A stretch of 64,000 nt of DNA from JAGNHS01 sp964609695 (lineage in GTDB: Bacteria > Bdellovibrionota > UBA2428): contig CAZSSP010000004.1 in the NCBI GenBank assembly GCA_964609695.1, forward strand, positions 1 to 64,000. The letters run 5' to 3'. Shown here in pieces: positions 19,702 to 29,034 of the stretch. The translations under genes and the position numbers were made by a program. How positions within the stretch are numbered: position 1 is the stretch's first letter; each line of letters opens with the position of its first letter. Below the pieces are notes generated by a model that saw only the letters and a program-made list of their open reading frames with translations, was not told the DNA's origin and did not search any database.

Positions 19702-20025
19702 CTATCCTTTCAACTCCACGGCTCTATCAGGATCGATGTTTCGTTTGCTTCCAAAAAATCTAAGAACAATCGCCAAGGCCACAGCCGCTTCAATGGCCGC
19801 TAAAATTATTACGAAAAGAGAAAAAACATGGCCGTCCAACCAGCCAGAATTTTTCTTGAAAGCTTGAAACACAACAAAATTAAGAGCGGCAGCATTAAGA
19901 ATAAGCTCAACTCCCATGAAAATTCCAATGGCGTTCTTTCGAGACAGCACCGTTAATATTCCAAAAACGAAAAAGAAGGCTGACAGCGTTAGGTAAATAT
20001 TAATGTTGTTTGCTAAACCAGCCAC
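19702..20025 (-). CDS. nuoK: NADH-quinone oxidoreductase subunit K (upstream set)
   Basis: Second NuoK (107 residues, three helices, GTG start). The two functional membrane glutamates are present in MGVELILNAAALN and AAIEAAVALAIV. It is separated by two bases from both nuoJ and nuoL, so it belongs to the same transcript. The sequence differs from the downstream copy at most loop positions while keeping the charged core, so both copies are probably functional. Confidence 0.94.
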   Translation of the reverse strand: MAGLANNINIYLTLSAFFFVFGILTVLSRKNAIGIFMGVELILNAAALNFVVFQAFKKNSGWLDGHVFSLFVIILAAIEAAVALAIVLRFFGSKRNIDPDRAVELKG

Positions 20026-20027
20026 AA

Positions 20028-20546
20028 CTATTTTCCTTCCTTGTTTTTAGTAGCATGATCGGGCCTAGCTACAACAACGGCGCCTATGAGACCAAATAAA
20101 AGAACAATAGCAACATATTGAAAGACCAGCGCATATGGGCCAGTTAAAGCGCGACCCATCACCTCAGCAGTCGGCTCGCGCAACGGAATCAACAACTGTC
20201 CCCAGGTTGTCCCTCTAAACAATGCAAAAAGCCCACCCAAAATCACGGCGCTCATTATAAAGGGCATCAGAATTTTTTGAGCCCCCTCTAAAAATCTAAT
20301 TCGATAAATATTTTCCGACATCATAACGGCAAAAAGAATAACGATAATAACTCCACCCACATAAATAATTAGCTGAGTGGCGGCCAAAAAATCTGCCCCC
20401 AAAGAGGCATATAAACCAGCAACCGCAAGCAAGGCTCCCATTAAAGAAACTGCGGCATATAAAATGTTTGGATGAAAAGCCACCAAAGCAGCGCTAACAA
20501 CACCTAAAAGCACGCACAAAAAAACAAAGAAATCTAAAAAGTTCAT
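20028..20546 (-). CDS. nuoJ: NADH-quinone oxidoreductase subunit J (upstream set)
   Basis: Second NuoJ (172 residues, five helices). The third helix reads QLIIYVGGVIIVILFAVMM, matching the conserved glycine-containing helix of the family. The extramembrane loop before the last helix is about ten residues shorter than in the other copy. The ATG overlaps the nuoH stop by four bases. It forms part of the membrane-only set that has no peripheral-arm genes. Confidence 0.93.
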   Translation of the reverse strand: MNFLDFFVFLCVLLGVVSAALVAFHPNILYAAVSLMGALLAVAGLYASLGADFLAATQLIIYVGGVIIVILFAVMMSENIYRIRFLEGAQKILMPFIMSAVILGGLFALFRGTTWGQLLIPLREPTAEVMGRALTGPYALVFQYVAIVLLFGLIGAVVVARPDHATKNKEGK

Positions 20547-21685
20547 CGAATCACCCCGAGCATTCCGCCCACGAGCTCTAAAATACTTTTTCCATTAAAA
20601 ACCCAAACCCATACAGCGGCCCCAAGAAGATTAAAGAAGCCAATGGGAATTAAATATTTCCAACAAAGGTCCATCAATTGATCGACTCTTAATCTTGGGA
20701 GCGTCCACCGTAGCCACATAACAACAAACACAAGAACCGCGGACTTGCCCAAAAAGACCCCAATCATAAGAAGAGTTTGAAGAAGGGGATCAAGACTTTT
20801 GCCGCCAATAACAATTCCCGTTTGAAGCTGAGTTAAATCAACAAAGGGCAAATGCCATCCGCCCAAAAAGATTGCAGTAGCAATACAAGCAAACATAATG
20901 ACATCTGCAAACTCGGCAAGAGCATATAAACCAAAGCGCATTCCACTAAATTCAGTATTAAAACCGCTCACCAATTCAGACTCAGCCTCAGGAAGATCGA
21001 AGGGAGTCCTGTTACACTCTGCCAAAGCCGCAATAAAATAGACAAAGAAATTTAAAAACAAAAAAGGATTGTGGAATATATTCCAAAAATGGCCCTGACC
21101 CGAACCCGGCCAGGCCTGCGCCTCTACAATAGAATGAGTTCCCATCGCGCCAGAAACCAAAACCACGCTCAAAACAGCTATTCCAAGAGGAATTTCATAA
21201 GACACGATTTGAGCCGCTCCACGCATACCACCCAACAACGACCACTTGTTTTCAGAGGACCATGCTCCTAATAAAATTCCCAAAGAAACCAAAGAGCCCA
21301 TGGCCATGACATAAAAAATTCCAATATCAAGCTCGGCACCAATAACATATTTTGCAAAAGGAACTGCCGCAAAAGCCCCGAGAGATCCCGCCGTCACCAA
21401 AGAAGGGGCTAAATTATATATAAAAAGATCAGCATTTTTAGGTGCGGTGTCCTCTTTTAAGAACATCTTTATTCCATCAGCAAAAAACTGAAGCAAACCA
21501 TAAGGCCCGACTCTGTTTGGACCTATTCTTTCTTGAAAATCTGCCGCGACCTTTCGTTCAAAATAGGTGCACAGTCCGCCTACCGGCATTGCAAACAAAA
21601 GTATAACCACTACGGCTGAAAGAACTGAAAAGACTCCGTAGGGTATTTGAGAACCAAGCTGCGATAAAAAATCAGCTAAACTCAC
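20543..21685 (-). CDS. nuoH: NADH-quinone oxidoreductase subunit H (upstream set)
   Basis: Second NuoH, 380 residues, GTG start overlapping the nuoA stop. It contains QERIGPNRVGPYGLLQ and AECNRTPFDLPEAESELVSG, the two cytoplasmic-loop signatures that build the quinone chamber and dock the peripheral arm. Because these docking motifs are retained, this arm should still be able to bind a NuoB-NuoD module encoded elsewhere. It is about 20 residues longer than the downstream copy, mainly at the N-terminus. Confidence 0.95.
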   Translation of the reverse strand: MSLADFLSQLGSQIPYGVFSVLSAVVVILLFAMPVGGLCTYFERKVAADFQERIGPNRVGPYGLLQFFADGIKMFLKEDTAPKNADLFIYNLAPSLVTAGSLGAFAAVPFAKYVIGAELDIGIFYVMAMGSLVSLGILLGAWSSENKWSLLGGMRGAAQIVSYEIPLGIAVLSVVLVSGAMGTHSIVEAQAWPGSGQGHFWNIFHNPFLFLNFFVYFIAALAECNRTPFDLPEAESELVSGFNTEFSGMRFGLYALAEFADVIMFACIATAIFLGGWHLPFVDLTQLQTGIVIGGKSLDPLLQTLLMIGVFLGKSAVLVFVVMWLRWTLPRLRVDQLMDLCWKYLIPIGFFNLLGAAVWVWVFNGKSILELVGGMLGVIR

Positions 21686-22128
21686 ACGCTATCCTTCCCA
21701 AGCCTATGTTTATAGGAATCCTGACTCTGTAGAGCCTTTTTCCTCTCGATAGAATCACGAACCCAGTCGATGTCGCCTTTTTTCCATTCGTAAACAAGGC
21801 CAATCAAAAGAACAAAAAGAAAACCGAAGGACAACAAAAAGATTGGCAAACTACTGGGCGTTCCAAGAGATTCCTTAAACAATCGAAGCACGGGAAAAAG
21901 CAGCGCAATTTCAACATCAAAAACTAGAAAGACTATCGCAACTAAATAGAAGCGATTGTTATACATAACATAGGCTAAACCCGAAGGATCTTCACCGCAT
22001 TCATAGGACGTCAGCTTGCCAGAATGAGGATAGCTGGGCCTAAAAAATTTTGAAATAAACAATATAGCAGGCGGAAGAATTGCCGCTAACACAATGAAAG
22101 ACAAAGCATTTCCAAACTCTTGGAGCAT
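21682..22128 (-). CDS. nuoA: NADH-quinone oxidoreductase subunit A (upstream set)
   Basis: Second NuoA (148 residues) and first gene of the whole nuo region. It has SYECGEDPSG and FLVFDVEIALLFPV, matching the conserved loop and acidic helix. It carries a charged C-terminal tail of about 30 residues (rich in Lys, Arg and Ser) that the downstream copy lacks. In this set nuoA is followed directly by nuoH, so B, C, D, E, F and G are all absent between them. No clear ribosome-binding site precedes the ATG. Confidence 0.93.
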   Translation of the reverse strand: MLQEFGNALSFIVLAAILPPAILFISKFFRPSYPHSGKLTSYECGEDPSGLAYVMYNNRFYLVAIVFLVFDVEIALLFPVLRLFKESLGTPSSLPIFLLSFGFLFVLLIGLVYEWKKGDIDWVRDSIERKKALQSQDSYKHRLGKDSV

Positions 22129-22140
22129 TTAAGGCTTAGT

Positions 22141-22169
22141 TTTATCACAGATCGCGTTGCTTACAACAA
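22141..22169 (-). promoter_or_regulatory. Candidate promoter for the nuo region
   Basis: On the minus strand, TTGTTG (plus-strand bases 22164-22169) and GATAAA (22141-22146) are separated by 17 bases, a reasonable sigma70-type pair matching four of six positions each. Transcription would start about six bases before the nuoA ATG at 22128, giving a very short leader and agreeing with the lack of a Shine-Dalgarno sequence. The 135-base divergent gap also holds the GC-rich palindrome CGGCGCGCCG at 22183-22192. The assignment is by eye only. Confidence 0.35.
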
Positions 22170-22263
22170 GACTAGTTCTTAACGGCGCGCCGCGACGAAG
22201 ATAAAAGATTTCAACAAAGATGACGGATCTAATTTTTCTGCGCTAGCGTGTTTTTCTACTGCC

Positions 22264-25200
22264 ATGGAGACCTCAATAATTCATTCGATACCCAACGCCT
22301 CCGCCATGGCTTGGGCTTTGTTGAGACAAAGTTTAAACAAAAAATACTGTGTCTTAGTTCCCAGCGCTCAATGGGCCTATAACTTAAAAGACGATTTGTT
22401 TTTTTTAAACCCCTCGAAAGCTGTTTATATTTTAAACCCCCTCGAGACAAACCTACTCAAGCACAGGGGTCCCAGCGTTCACAGAAGACAAGAAAGAATT
22501 AACTTTTTTTTAAACTATTTTCAAAAGCAACCTCAAAACCACGCGCTTTTTCTCATTAACGCCTCGGCCCTTCTTCCTCTTTCTTTAGAAAATGATTTTT
22601 GGGACAATCAATCCATAAAAATTAAAACTGGGGACACACTCGACGTCCTTAGTTTGGCCAACAATCTAGAACGCCTAGGTTACATGAAAACTGATTTGGT
22701 AGAAAAACCTTTTGAATACGCTCAGCGCGGCTCCATATTAGACGTCTATTCTCCTACGCAAAACCATCCTCTACGAATTGAACTTTTTGAAGACAGCGTT
22801 CAACACATGCGTTTTTTCTTTGTGGACTCACAAAGAACACACTCCACAACAGCGCAAGAAACTATTCCCCCCGCGCATGAATTTATTTTTCCTCAAGACG
22901 AAAAGGAACTAAAAGAATTAAGAAGTCAATTTAGAGCGGCTCTCGATGAGTCCTCTTGGGCCAGAGAAGACAGAGATGATTTTTTAGACCGAATTACAAA
23001 CCGAGCTTTTTCACCGTCATTAGATTATTGGGCAAGTTTTTTTCACCCTGAAAATTATTCGGCTCCTTTAAAAAAAGTCTTCCCTCAAATTGATCTCATT
23101 GTTGAGCCCCAGCTCATAGACTCTGAGCTTCGCTCCTCATTTAAAGAATTTACTCAAAACTTTTTGTCGGCTCGAAGCGAAAATGAATGGCTCCCGGAAA
23201 TTAATAAATTTTTAAGACCAGTTGAAGACTCTCTGTCCTTTCTTTCTTCTTGTCTTGAAAATCCCTCGACACACTTTTTTCTCAGCAGAGAAAAAAGCGG
23301 CCTCAACCTCGATTCAAAAAGTTCTTCAAAGTCCCCATTAAAATCTTTTGACCTATTTCGAGAAAAGTTAAACGCCCAAAGAGAGACGAATAAAGATAAA
23401 GTGCTCCCTTTGTTTGCCGCAGAGATATCTCAATTAATCTCAGAGGGTTTTCGCGGAGTTTTAGCGTGCTCAACACACGCCGATCAAGAACGCTTTTCTC
23501 TACTTTTACCCCACTATGGAATCTCTCCTACAAGCAAGACCTCCTTTGAAGACGTTCTCAAAGAGTCGCCTGCTTTTTTCACAATATTAGGACTCCCTCT
23601 ACAATCCTTTATGGACCCAGAGAACAAGGTTTTCGTAGTTGTTGATGAACTCCTTTTAGGAAGAAAAAAAAGAGCAAGTCTATCAAAAACATCTTCACAA
23701 AAATTAACAAGCTCCAGAGACATTTCTTTTCTAGGTTTAAAAATCAACGATCTGGTTGTTCACAAAGAAAATGGAATTGCCTGTTATCAGGGCCTTAAAA
23801 CACTCTCTGTACAAGGGATTCCCACCGACTTTCTTGAATTAGAATTTAAAGATGGAAAGGTTTTTGTTCCTGTAACTCGCCTAGCCCTTATTCAAAAATA
23901 TTCTGGTCCTATAAGCGACCCCTCTCTCGACAAACTTAACGCTCGAAGCTGGGAACAAAAAAAGGCCAAGGCCAAAAAGGATCTTCGTTCCATTGCTGGT
24001 GACCTTTTAAATCTCTACGCTAAAAGAAGTCTTGCTAAAGGAATTTCAATCAAAGCTAGCGAAGAAGCACTCAGCGCTTTTTCAGAAACTTTTCCTTATA
24101 CAGAAACTCCCGACCAATTAGAGGCTATTAACGCCACATTAAAGGATATGACCAAAGACTCACCCATGGACAGACTCGTGTGCGGAGACGTTGGCTACGG
24201 AAAAACTGAAATTGCAATGAGGGCTGCCTTCGCTACGGCATCCTGTGGTTATCAGGCCATTGTATTAGTGCCCACCACCCTACTCGCAGCTCAACATTTT
24301 AAAAATTTCACGAAGAGATTAAGTCCCTTTGGTTTTAAGGTGGCGATGCTCTCGCGTTTTCAAGACAATAAGGAAACAAAGGAAATTTTAAAAAATCTTT
24401 CTGAAGGCTCCATTAATGTCATAGTGGGGACACATCGTCTTTTAGGAAATGATATCAATTTTAAAAACCCTGCGCTCTTAGTGATAGACGAAGAACAGCG
24501 CTTTGGAGTTATTCATAAAGAAAAAATTAAAAAAATTCGATCCAATCTCCACGTCTTATCCATGACGGCCACTCCCATTCCAAGAACTATGAATATGGCT
24601 CTAACAGGAATCAAAGATTTCTCCGTCATAGCAACTCCTCCTCAAAACCGCTTGAGCGTTAAAACTTATGTTGCCAGAAAAAAAGAAGCCCTTATTAAAG
24701 AAGCTATTGAAAGGGAAATTCATCGTGGGGGACAGGTTTTTTATCTCTACAATAGAGTTCTTACGATTCACAAACCCATTGAAGAACTCTCCGCCCTGTT
24801 TCCGAATTTGAAAATCGAATTTGTTCATGGTCAACTTGAAGAGGGTTTGCTCGAAGAAAGAATGCTTCGTTTTTACGAAGGCCACACACAAGTTCTCGTA
24901 ACAACCTCCATTATTGAGGCCGGTTTAGATGTTCCCAATGCCAACACCTTAATCGTTGAGAGAGCGGATCTCTTTGGCCTCGCTCAACTTTATCAAATAC
25001 GCGGTCGAGTTGGTCGCTCTGAAAACCGAGCCTATTCCTATTTTCTATTACCAGAAACGGCCGCGGTTTCTAAAGACGCCGAAGAACGCTTGTCTGTATT
25101 AGAATCCTATCAAGAACTGGGTTCTGGATTTCATATTGCAACTCACGATCTTGAAATTCGAGGAGCAGGAGATCTCCTGGGGCGAGAACAAAGCGGCCAA

Positions 25201-25740
25201 ATGTCAGCTCTTGGTTTTGAAGCCTATCAAGAATTGCTTCAAGAATGTCTTAGCGAGCTCAAAGGAGAAGACTTTGAGCCTCAATTTGATCCAGAAATAA
25301 ATGTTCCCGTAAATTCATTGATTCCTGTTGATTATGTTCCCGAAACTGGCCTCCGCCTTCTATTTTATAGGAGACTCTCTGGGGCTTTAAATGAAAACGA
25401 AATTCAAGAAATTGAACATGAATTATTAGATCGTTTCGGATCTCTTCCCGAGTCGTGCCAAAACCTTCTCCAGCTCATGAGAATGAAGTGTCAGCTTCGC
25501 CGACTGAAAGTTCGAAGTCTTGTCGCTGGAAAAAGAGGTTATTCTCTAACTTTCGACCCCAAAACTCCGGTTAAACCTATGAAGCTTGTTGAACAAATAA
25601 AAAAATACCCGCAACATTTCTTGCTTCAACCCGACGGGAAGCTCACCCTACTCAATGCTGAGCCCAATATTGAAACACAAAAACTTTTGCGCGGCGTTGA
25701 AGCAGCCCTTGCTCAAATAGAAGAGTGGTGTGAAGATTAG
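22264..25740 (+). CDS. mfd: Transcription-repair coupling factor Mfd
   Basis: Mfd removes stalled RNA polymerase from damaged DNA and recruits UvrA. The 1158-residue length is typical. An N-terminal UvrB-like region is followed by the RNA polymerase interaction domain (around KINDLVVHKENGIACYQGL, near residue 495) and the RecG-like motor: Walker A GDVGYGKTE near 641-649, DEEQRF near 742-747 and TATPIPRT near 768. The C-terminal TRCF domain is present. It is divergent from nuoA and heads a plus-strand run ending with uvrA, so two nucleotide-excision-repair proteins share the locus. Confidence 0.96.
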   Translation: METSIIHSIPNASAMAWALLRQSLNKKYCVLVPSAQWAYNLKDDLFFLNPSKAVYILNPLETNLLKHRGPSVHRRQERINFFLNYFQKQPQNHALFLINASALLPLSLENDFWDNQSIKIKTGDTLDVLSLANNLERLGYMKTDLVEKPFEYAQRGSILDVYSPTQNHPLRIELFEDSVQHMRFFFVDSQRTHSTTAQETIPPAHEFIFPQDEKELKELRSQFRAALDESSWAREDRDDFLDRITNRAFSPSLDYWASFFHPENYSAPLKKVFPQIDLIVEPQLIDSELRSSFKEFTQNFLSARSENEWLPEINKFLRPVEDSLSFLSSCLENPSTHFFLSREKSGLNLDSKSSSKSPLKSFDLFREKLNAQRETNKDKVLPLFAAEISQLISEGFRGVLACSTHADQERFSLLLPHYGISPTSKTSFEDVLKESPAFFTILGLPLQSFMDPENKVFVVVDELLLGRKKRASLSKTSSQKLTSSRDISFLGLKINDLVVHKENGIACYQGLKTLSVQGIPTDFLELEFKDGKVFVPVTRLALIQKYSGPISDPSLDKLNARSWEQKKAKAKKDLRSIAGDLLNLYAKRSLAKGISIKASEEALSAFSETFPYTETPDQLEAINATLKDMTKDSPMDRLVCGDVGYGKTEIAMRAAFATASCGYQAIVLVPTTLLAAQHFKNFTKRLSPFGFKVAMLSRFQDNKETKEILKNLSEGSINVIVGTHRLLGNDINFKNPALLVIDEEQRFGVIHKEKIKKIRSNLHVLSMTATPIPRTMNMALTGIKDFSVIATPPQNRLSVKTYVARKKEALIKEAIEREIHRGGQVFYLYNRVLTIHKPIEELSALFPNLKIEFVHGQLEEGLLEERMLRFYEGHTQVLVTTSIIEAGLDVPNANTLIVERADLFGLAQLYQIRGRVGRSENRAYSYFLLPETAAVSKDAEERLSVLESYQELGSGFHIATHDLEIRGAGDLLGREQSGQMSALGFEAYQELLQECLSELKGEDFEPQFDPEINVPVNSLIPVDYVPETGLRLLFYRRLSGALNENEIQEIEHELLDRFGSLPESCQNLLQLMRMKCQLRRLKVRSLVAGKRGYSLTFDPKTPVKPMKLVEQIKKYPQHFLLQPDGKLTLLNAEPNIETQKLLRGVEAALAQIEEWCED

Positions 25741-25754
25741 ATTTGGAGAACTCT

Positions 25755-26627
25755 ATGAAAAGCAAGAGCTTAACGGCACTCTTTATGGCAATTTCAACCT
25801 TGTCTTTTGCGCAAGATCAAGCAGCAAAACCCAGTAGCCCTCAACCCACCACGCCCAATAAAAACCTCTCGGCAATAGTAGCTAAAATTGGAACAAAAAG
25901 CATAACCCTTGGAGAATTCGAGAGTCGCTATGAACAAAACACTCGTCTCAATCCTGGAGCAAAACCCTCTCGACAAGAAGTTTTAAAAAACATTGTTTAT
26001 TTTGAACTCGCTACTCAAGAAGCGCGCAAGCAAAAAATTAATTTAGACAAAGTTGTACAAGATCAATTCGACATTCTTCTCTATCAAGAACTTGTTCGAA
26101 GAAACATTCAGCCCAAAATTGACGCTTACAAAGTTTCGGAGGCTGAGGTTAAAAAGTTTTATGAAAGCAGTCCCCTAATTAAAACGAGACATATTGTTTT
26201 ATTAACAAGACCAGAAATGTCCGCTGAAGAAAAAGAAAAAGTAAAAAGCAGAGCACAGTCTTTGCTTCCAAAGCTCCGAGACGAAAAAAAGGATTTTGCC
26301 GAAGTGGCTAGAGAATACTCTGAGGGACCCTCTGCAAAAACAGGCGGGGATGTAGACTGGGGCGCTAAACATAAATTATTAGGCGAATACTATGATGCCG
26401 CTATTGCCCTTAAAACTCCAGGTAATATTAGTGATGTTGTAGAGTCTCCTTACGGTTTTCATATAATTCAACTCAATGGAATTAAGGAATATTCAAAAAT
26501 TGACCCTGTTTATAAAGACTATATCGTCCGCTCAATTAAGGAACAAAAGGGCCAAAAGATTTATGATGACTACTTTGAATCCCTGAAGACTCAAAACAAA
26601 GTCGTGACCAACGAAAACCTTTTATAG
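25755..26627 (+). CDS. Periplasmic peptidyl-prolyl isomerase, parvulin type
   Basis: A 290-residue exported foldase of the PpiC/SurA/PrsA group. A signal peptide (MKSKSLTALFMAISTLSFA) is followed by a Gln/Pro-rich linker, a helical chaperone region and a parvulin domain from about residue 145 to 255. The parvulin hallmarks are TRHIVL, FAEVAREYSEGPSAKTGGDVDW and SPYGFHIIQL. I chose the ATG at 25755 because GGAGAA lies four bases upstream. An alternative TTG at 25743 would place that site inside the coding sequence. It sits 14 bases after mfd and is probably co-transcribed. It likely helps outer-membrane or periplasmic protein folding. Confidence 0.88.
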   Translation: MKSKSLTALFMAISTLSFAQDQAAKPSSPQPTTPNKNLSAIVAKIGTKSITLGEFESRYEQNTRLNPGAKPSRQEVLKNIVYFELATQEARKQKINLDKVVQDQFDILLYQELVRRNIQPKIDAYKVSEAEVKKFYESSPLIKTRHIVLLTRPEMSAEEKEKVKSRAQSLLPKLRDEKKDFAEVAREYSEGPSAKTGGDVDWGAKHKLLGEYYDAAIALKTPGNISDVVESPYGFHIIQLNGIKEYSKIDPVYKDYIVRSIKEQKGQKIYDDYFESLKTQNKVVTNENLL

Positions 26628-26711
26628 TCCTTAAAAATATTGCGTCAGAACTGAAGAAAGCCCTGTCTTCATAATTTGACGGCCAAAAAGAGATTAGTAT
26701 AGTGTTTTTCT

Positions 26712-27608
26712 GTGACCAAACTCTGTTCTATTTCCTTAGCTTTACTCAGTTTTTCGACGAACGCACAAGTTATTGATCGTTTGCTGGCTGTTGTTGGAGA
26801 TCAACCGATTCTAAAATCTGACATTCAGACACTTAAAAGTGACCTAAAACAAAATCCTCACCTAGCCTCCTCTTTTAATCTTAAAAAAGATGAGGCCTCT
26901 GATGATACGCTGGTAGAACTTCTTATAAATCAGTCAATCATTCGTCAGGTTTTAAAAGATAATAAACTTGATATTAAAGATGACGATGTCATCAAACAAG
27001 TTTCTCAAATTGCTTCACAAAACAATATGAGCTTAGAGCAACTCAAGGCTTCGCTTCATAGAGAGAACATCAATTATCAAAGCTATTTAAATAGCATTAA
27101 AATTCAGCTCGAAAAGCGGACTATTTTTGATAACGATATACGCCATTCGGCCGGCGCAGCTATTTCTGAAACCGATCTAAAGAATGAGTTTTTAAAAACG
27201 GCTCAAACTGAATGGAGTCTGTTGTTGCTTATTAAGAAAAACTCTCCCGAAAATCAGACTCGTTTACAAGAAATTATTAAAAACATTAATTCCGGCGCTT
27301 TAAGTATTGAGTCCTTAAAAAAACAAGAAAAGCCTGAAAACTTAGGCTGGGTTTCTCCGTCTTCTCTACAGGCCCGCTTTCAAGAAGCCCTTAAAGGCAA
27401 AAAAGACGGGGAGGCCGTAGGCCCCATTTTAACAAACAACTCACTTCACGCTCTCATTATTGAAAGTTCCCGGCGCGGTTCCGAAGAACAATTCCAAGCT
27501 GCCAAAGAAGAGTTGAGCCGACAATATCAAAGCAAACAAGTGGACGGTCTTTTCAAGGCTTGGTTAGATAAAAAGCGCCTAGAAACCGAACTCGTGATAA
27601 ATAAATAG
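26712..27608 (+). CDS. SurA-like periplasmic chaperone
   Basis: A 298-residue secreted protein with a short signal peptide and GTG start. The mature N-terminus VIDRLLAVVGDQPILKSDI closely matches the SurA N-terminal domain, which binds unfolded outer-membrane proteins. A helical chaperone region follows. A degenerate parvulin-like segment (LGWVSPSSLQARFQEAL) lies near residues 215-265, without the full catalytic set seen in the neighbour. It may therefore act as a chaperone more than an isomerase. It is paired with the upstream foldase, separated by 84 bases. Confidence 0.82.
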   Translation: MTKLCSISLALLSFSTNAQVIDRLLAVVGDQPILKSDIQTLKSDLKQNPHLASSFNLKKDEASDDTLVELLINQSIIRQVLKDNKLDIKDDDVIKQVSQIASQNNMSLEQLKASLHRENINYQSYLNSIKIQLEKRTIFDNDIRHSAGAAISETDLKNEFLKTAQTEWSLLLLIKKNSPENQTRLQEIIKNINSGALSIESLKKQEKPENLGWVSPSSLQARFQEALKGKKDGEAVGPILTNNSLHALIIESSRRGSEEQFQAAKEELSRQYQSKQVDGLFKAWLDKKRLETELVINK

Positions 27609-27625
27609 CTGGAGAAGACTCCCAA

Positions 27626-29023
27626 ATGACTATTTTTAGACAATATGACATTCGCGGAATTGCGGATAAAGAACTCGACAATCAAACGACTTGGGCTTTA
27701 GGCAAAGCCATTGCAGAGCTTTTAAAAGAACAAAACGAATCCAGTATTTATTTAGGACAAGACGTTCGAGCTTCTTCGCCTCGACTCATTGCCGCACTTC
27801 GCGCCGGCCTTGTTTCTAGTGGAATCAAAGTCTGTGTCCTCAAACCAGGCCCTACTCCCCTTCTGTATTTTATCACTCATCAAAATCATCCCTCTACAAA
27901 AAGCAAATCTGGCGTGATGATTACCGGATCCCATAATCCTCCTGAATACAACGGATTTAAAATGGTCATTAACGGTAAAACAATTTACGGTGATGAAATT
28001 CAGGTTGATCTAAAAAAGAGAACTGAAAAGCATATTTCTCAATCCCCTAAAAACTTTGAAGAATCCTTCGAACAAATAGATTGTGAATCTCTTTATATTG
28101 ATTATGTTTCAAAAAATATTCGTCCCCTAAAAAACAAAATTAAAGTTGTTGTAGACGCCGGAAACGGCGCCGCCTCTTCATTGGCCCCCAAGGTTTATGA
28201 AAAGTTAGGTTGTTCCGTTGTTCCTCTGTTTTGTGAGTTTGACTCTAGATTCCCCAACCATCATCCCGATCCAACCATTCCTGAAAATCTTGAACATCTT
28301 ATAAAAAAAGTTAAAGAAACAGGGGCTCATTTGGGAATAGCTTACGATGGCGATGGCGATAGAATCGGTGCCGTAACATCAAATGGAAAAATAATGTTTG
28401 GAGATCAGCTTTTATTATATTTTTCCAGAGAAATAGTAAAAGAAGTCTCAAATCCAATCGTAATTTCCGAAGTTAAGTCCTCGCAAGTTGTTTACGATGA
28501 GCTCACTAAAATGGGTGCACAAGCTATATGTTGGAAAACTGGTCATAGTCTCATCAAAGCAAAACTTAAAGAAACACATGCAGCCATTGCAGGAGAAATG
28601 TCGGGACACATGTTCTTCTCTCATCGCTTTTTTGGTTTTGATGACGCCATTTATTCTGGGGCGCGCCTTATTGAGGGTCTCGACAATAACCTACCGGAGT
28701 CTCTCGACACTTTCTTAGACTCTCTTCCTAATGTGACCAACACTCCTGAGCTTAGAATCGATTGTCCTGATGAAATAAAGTTTACAGTTGTTACAAAGTT
28801 CATTTTAGAAGCAAAAAAGCAATTTGGAAAAGATGTTCTCGATATAGACGGAGCAAGAATTGCGCTTTTCGGTGGATGGGGCTTACTAAGAGCCTCTAAC
28901 ACTCAGCCCGTTTTAGTAATGCGTTTTGAAGCTTCGAATAAAGAAAATTTACAAAAAATTAGAAACGCTTTTGCTTCAATTTTAGAAAAAATAGACCCCT
29001 CTATTACTGTCCCATCGGTCTAA
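27626..29023 (+). CDS. Phosphomannomutase/phosphoglucomutase
   Basis: An alpha-D-phosphohexomutase (465 residues) interconverting hexose 1- and 6-phosphates for lipopolysaccharide or exopolysaccharide precursors in the cytoplasm. Visible motifs are FRQYDIRG at the N-terminus, the phosphoserine loop TGSHNPPEYNG (active-site Ser near residue 100), the metal-binding DGDGDR near 240, and the sugar-binding GEMSGHMFF near 325. The last domain ends with the phosphate-binding LRASNTQPVLVMRFEA. GGAGAAG lies eight bases before the ATG. AlgC/ManB is the closest functional comparison, but the preferred sugar cannot be told from sequence. Confidence 0.9.
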   Translation: MTIFRQYDIRGIADKELDNQTTWALGKAIAELLKEQNESSIYLGQDVRASSPRLIAALRAGLVSSGIKVCVLKPGPTPLLYFITHQNHPSTKSKSGVMITGSHNPPEYNGFKMVINGKTIYGDEIQVDLKKRTEKHISQSPKNFEESFEQIDCESLYIDYVSKNIRPLKNKIKVVVDAGNGAASSLAPKVYEKLGCSVVPLFCEFDSRFPNHHPDPTIPENLEHLIKKVKETGAHLGIAYDGDGDRIGAVTSNGKIMFGDQLLLYFSREIVKEVSNPIVISEVKSSQVVYDELTKMGAQAICWKTGHSLIKAKLKETHAAIAGEMSGHMFFSHRFFGFDDAIYSGARLIEGLDNNLPESLDTFLDSLPNVTNTPELRIDCPDEIKFTVVTKFILEAKKQFGKDVLDIDGARIALFGGWGLLRASNTQPVLVMRFEASNKENLQKIRNAFASILEKIDPSITVPSV

Positions 29024-29034
29024 GAAAGGATTTC

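Noticed and set aside
4910..22128. Duplicated nuo sets as an assembly artefact
   Set aside because: The paired genes differ in length and at most positions (for example NuoH 360 and 380 residues, NuoL 637 and 697), so they are diverged paralogues.
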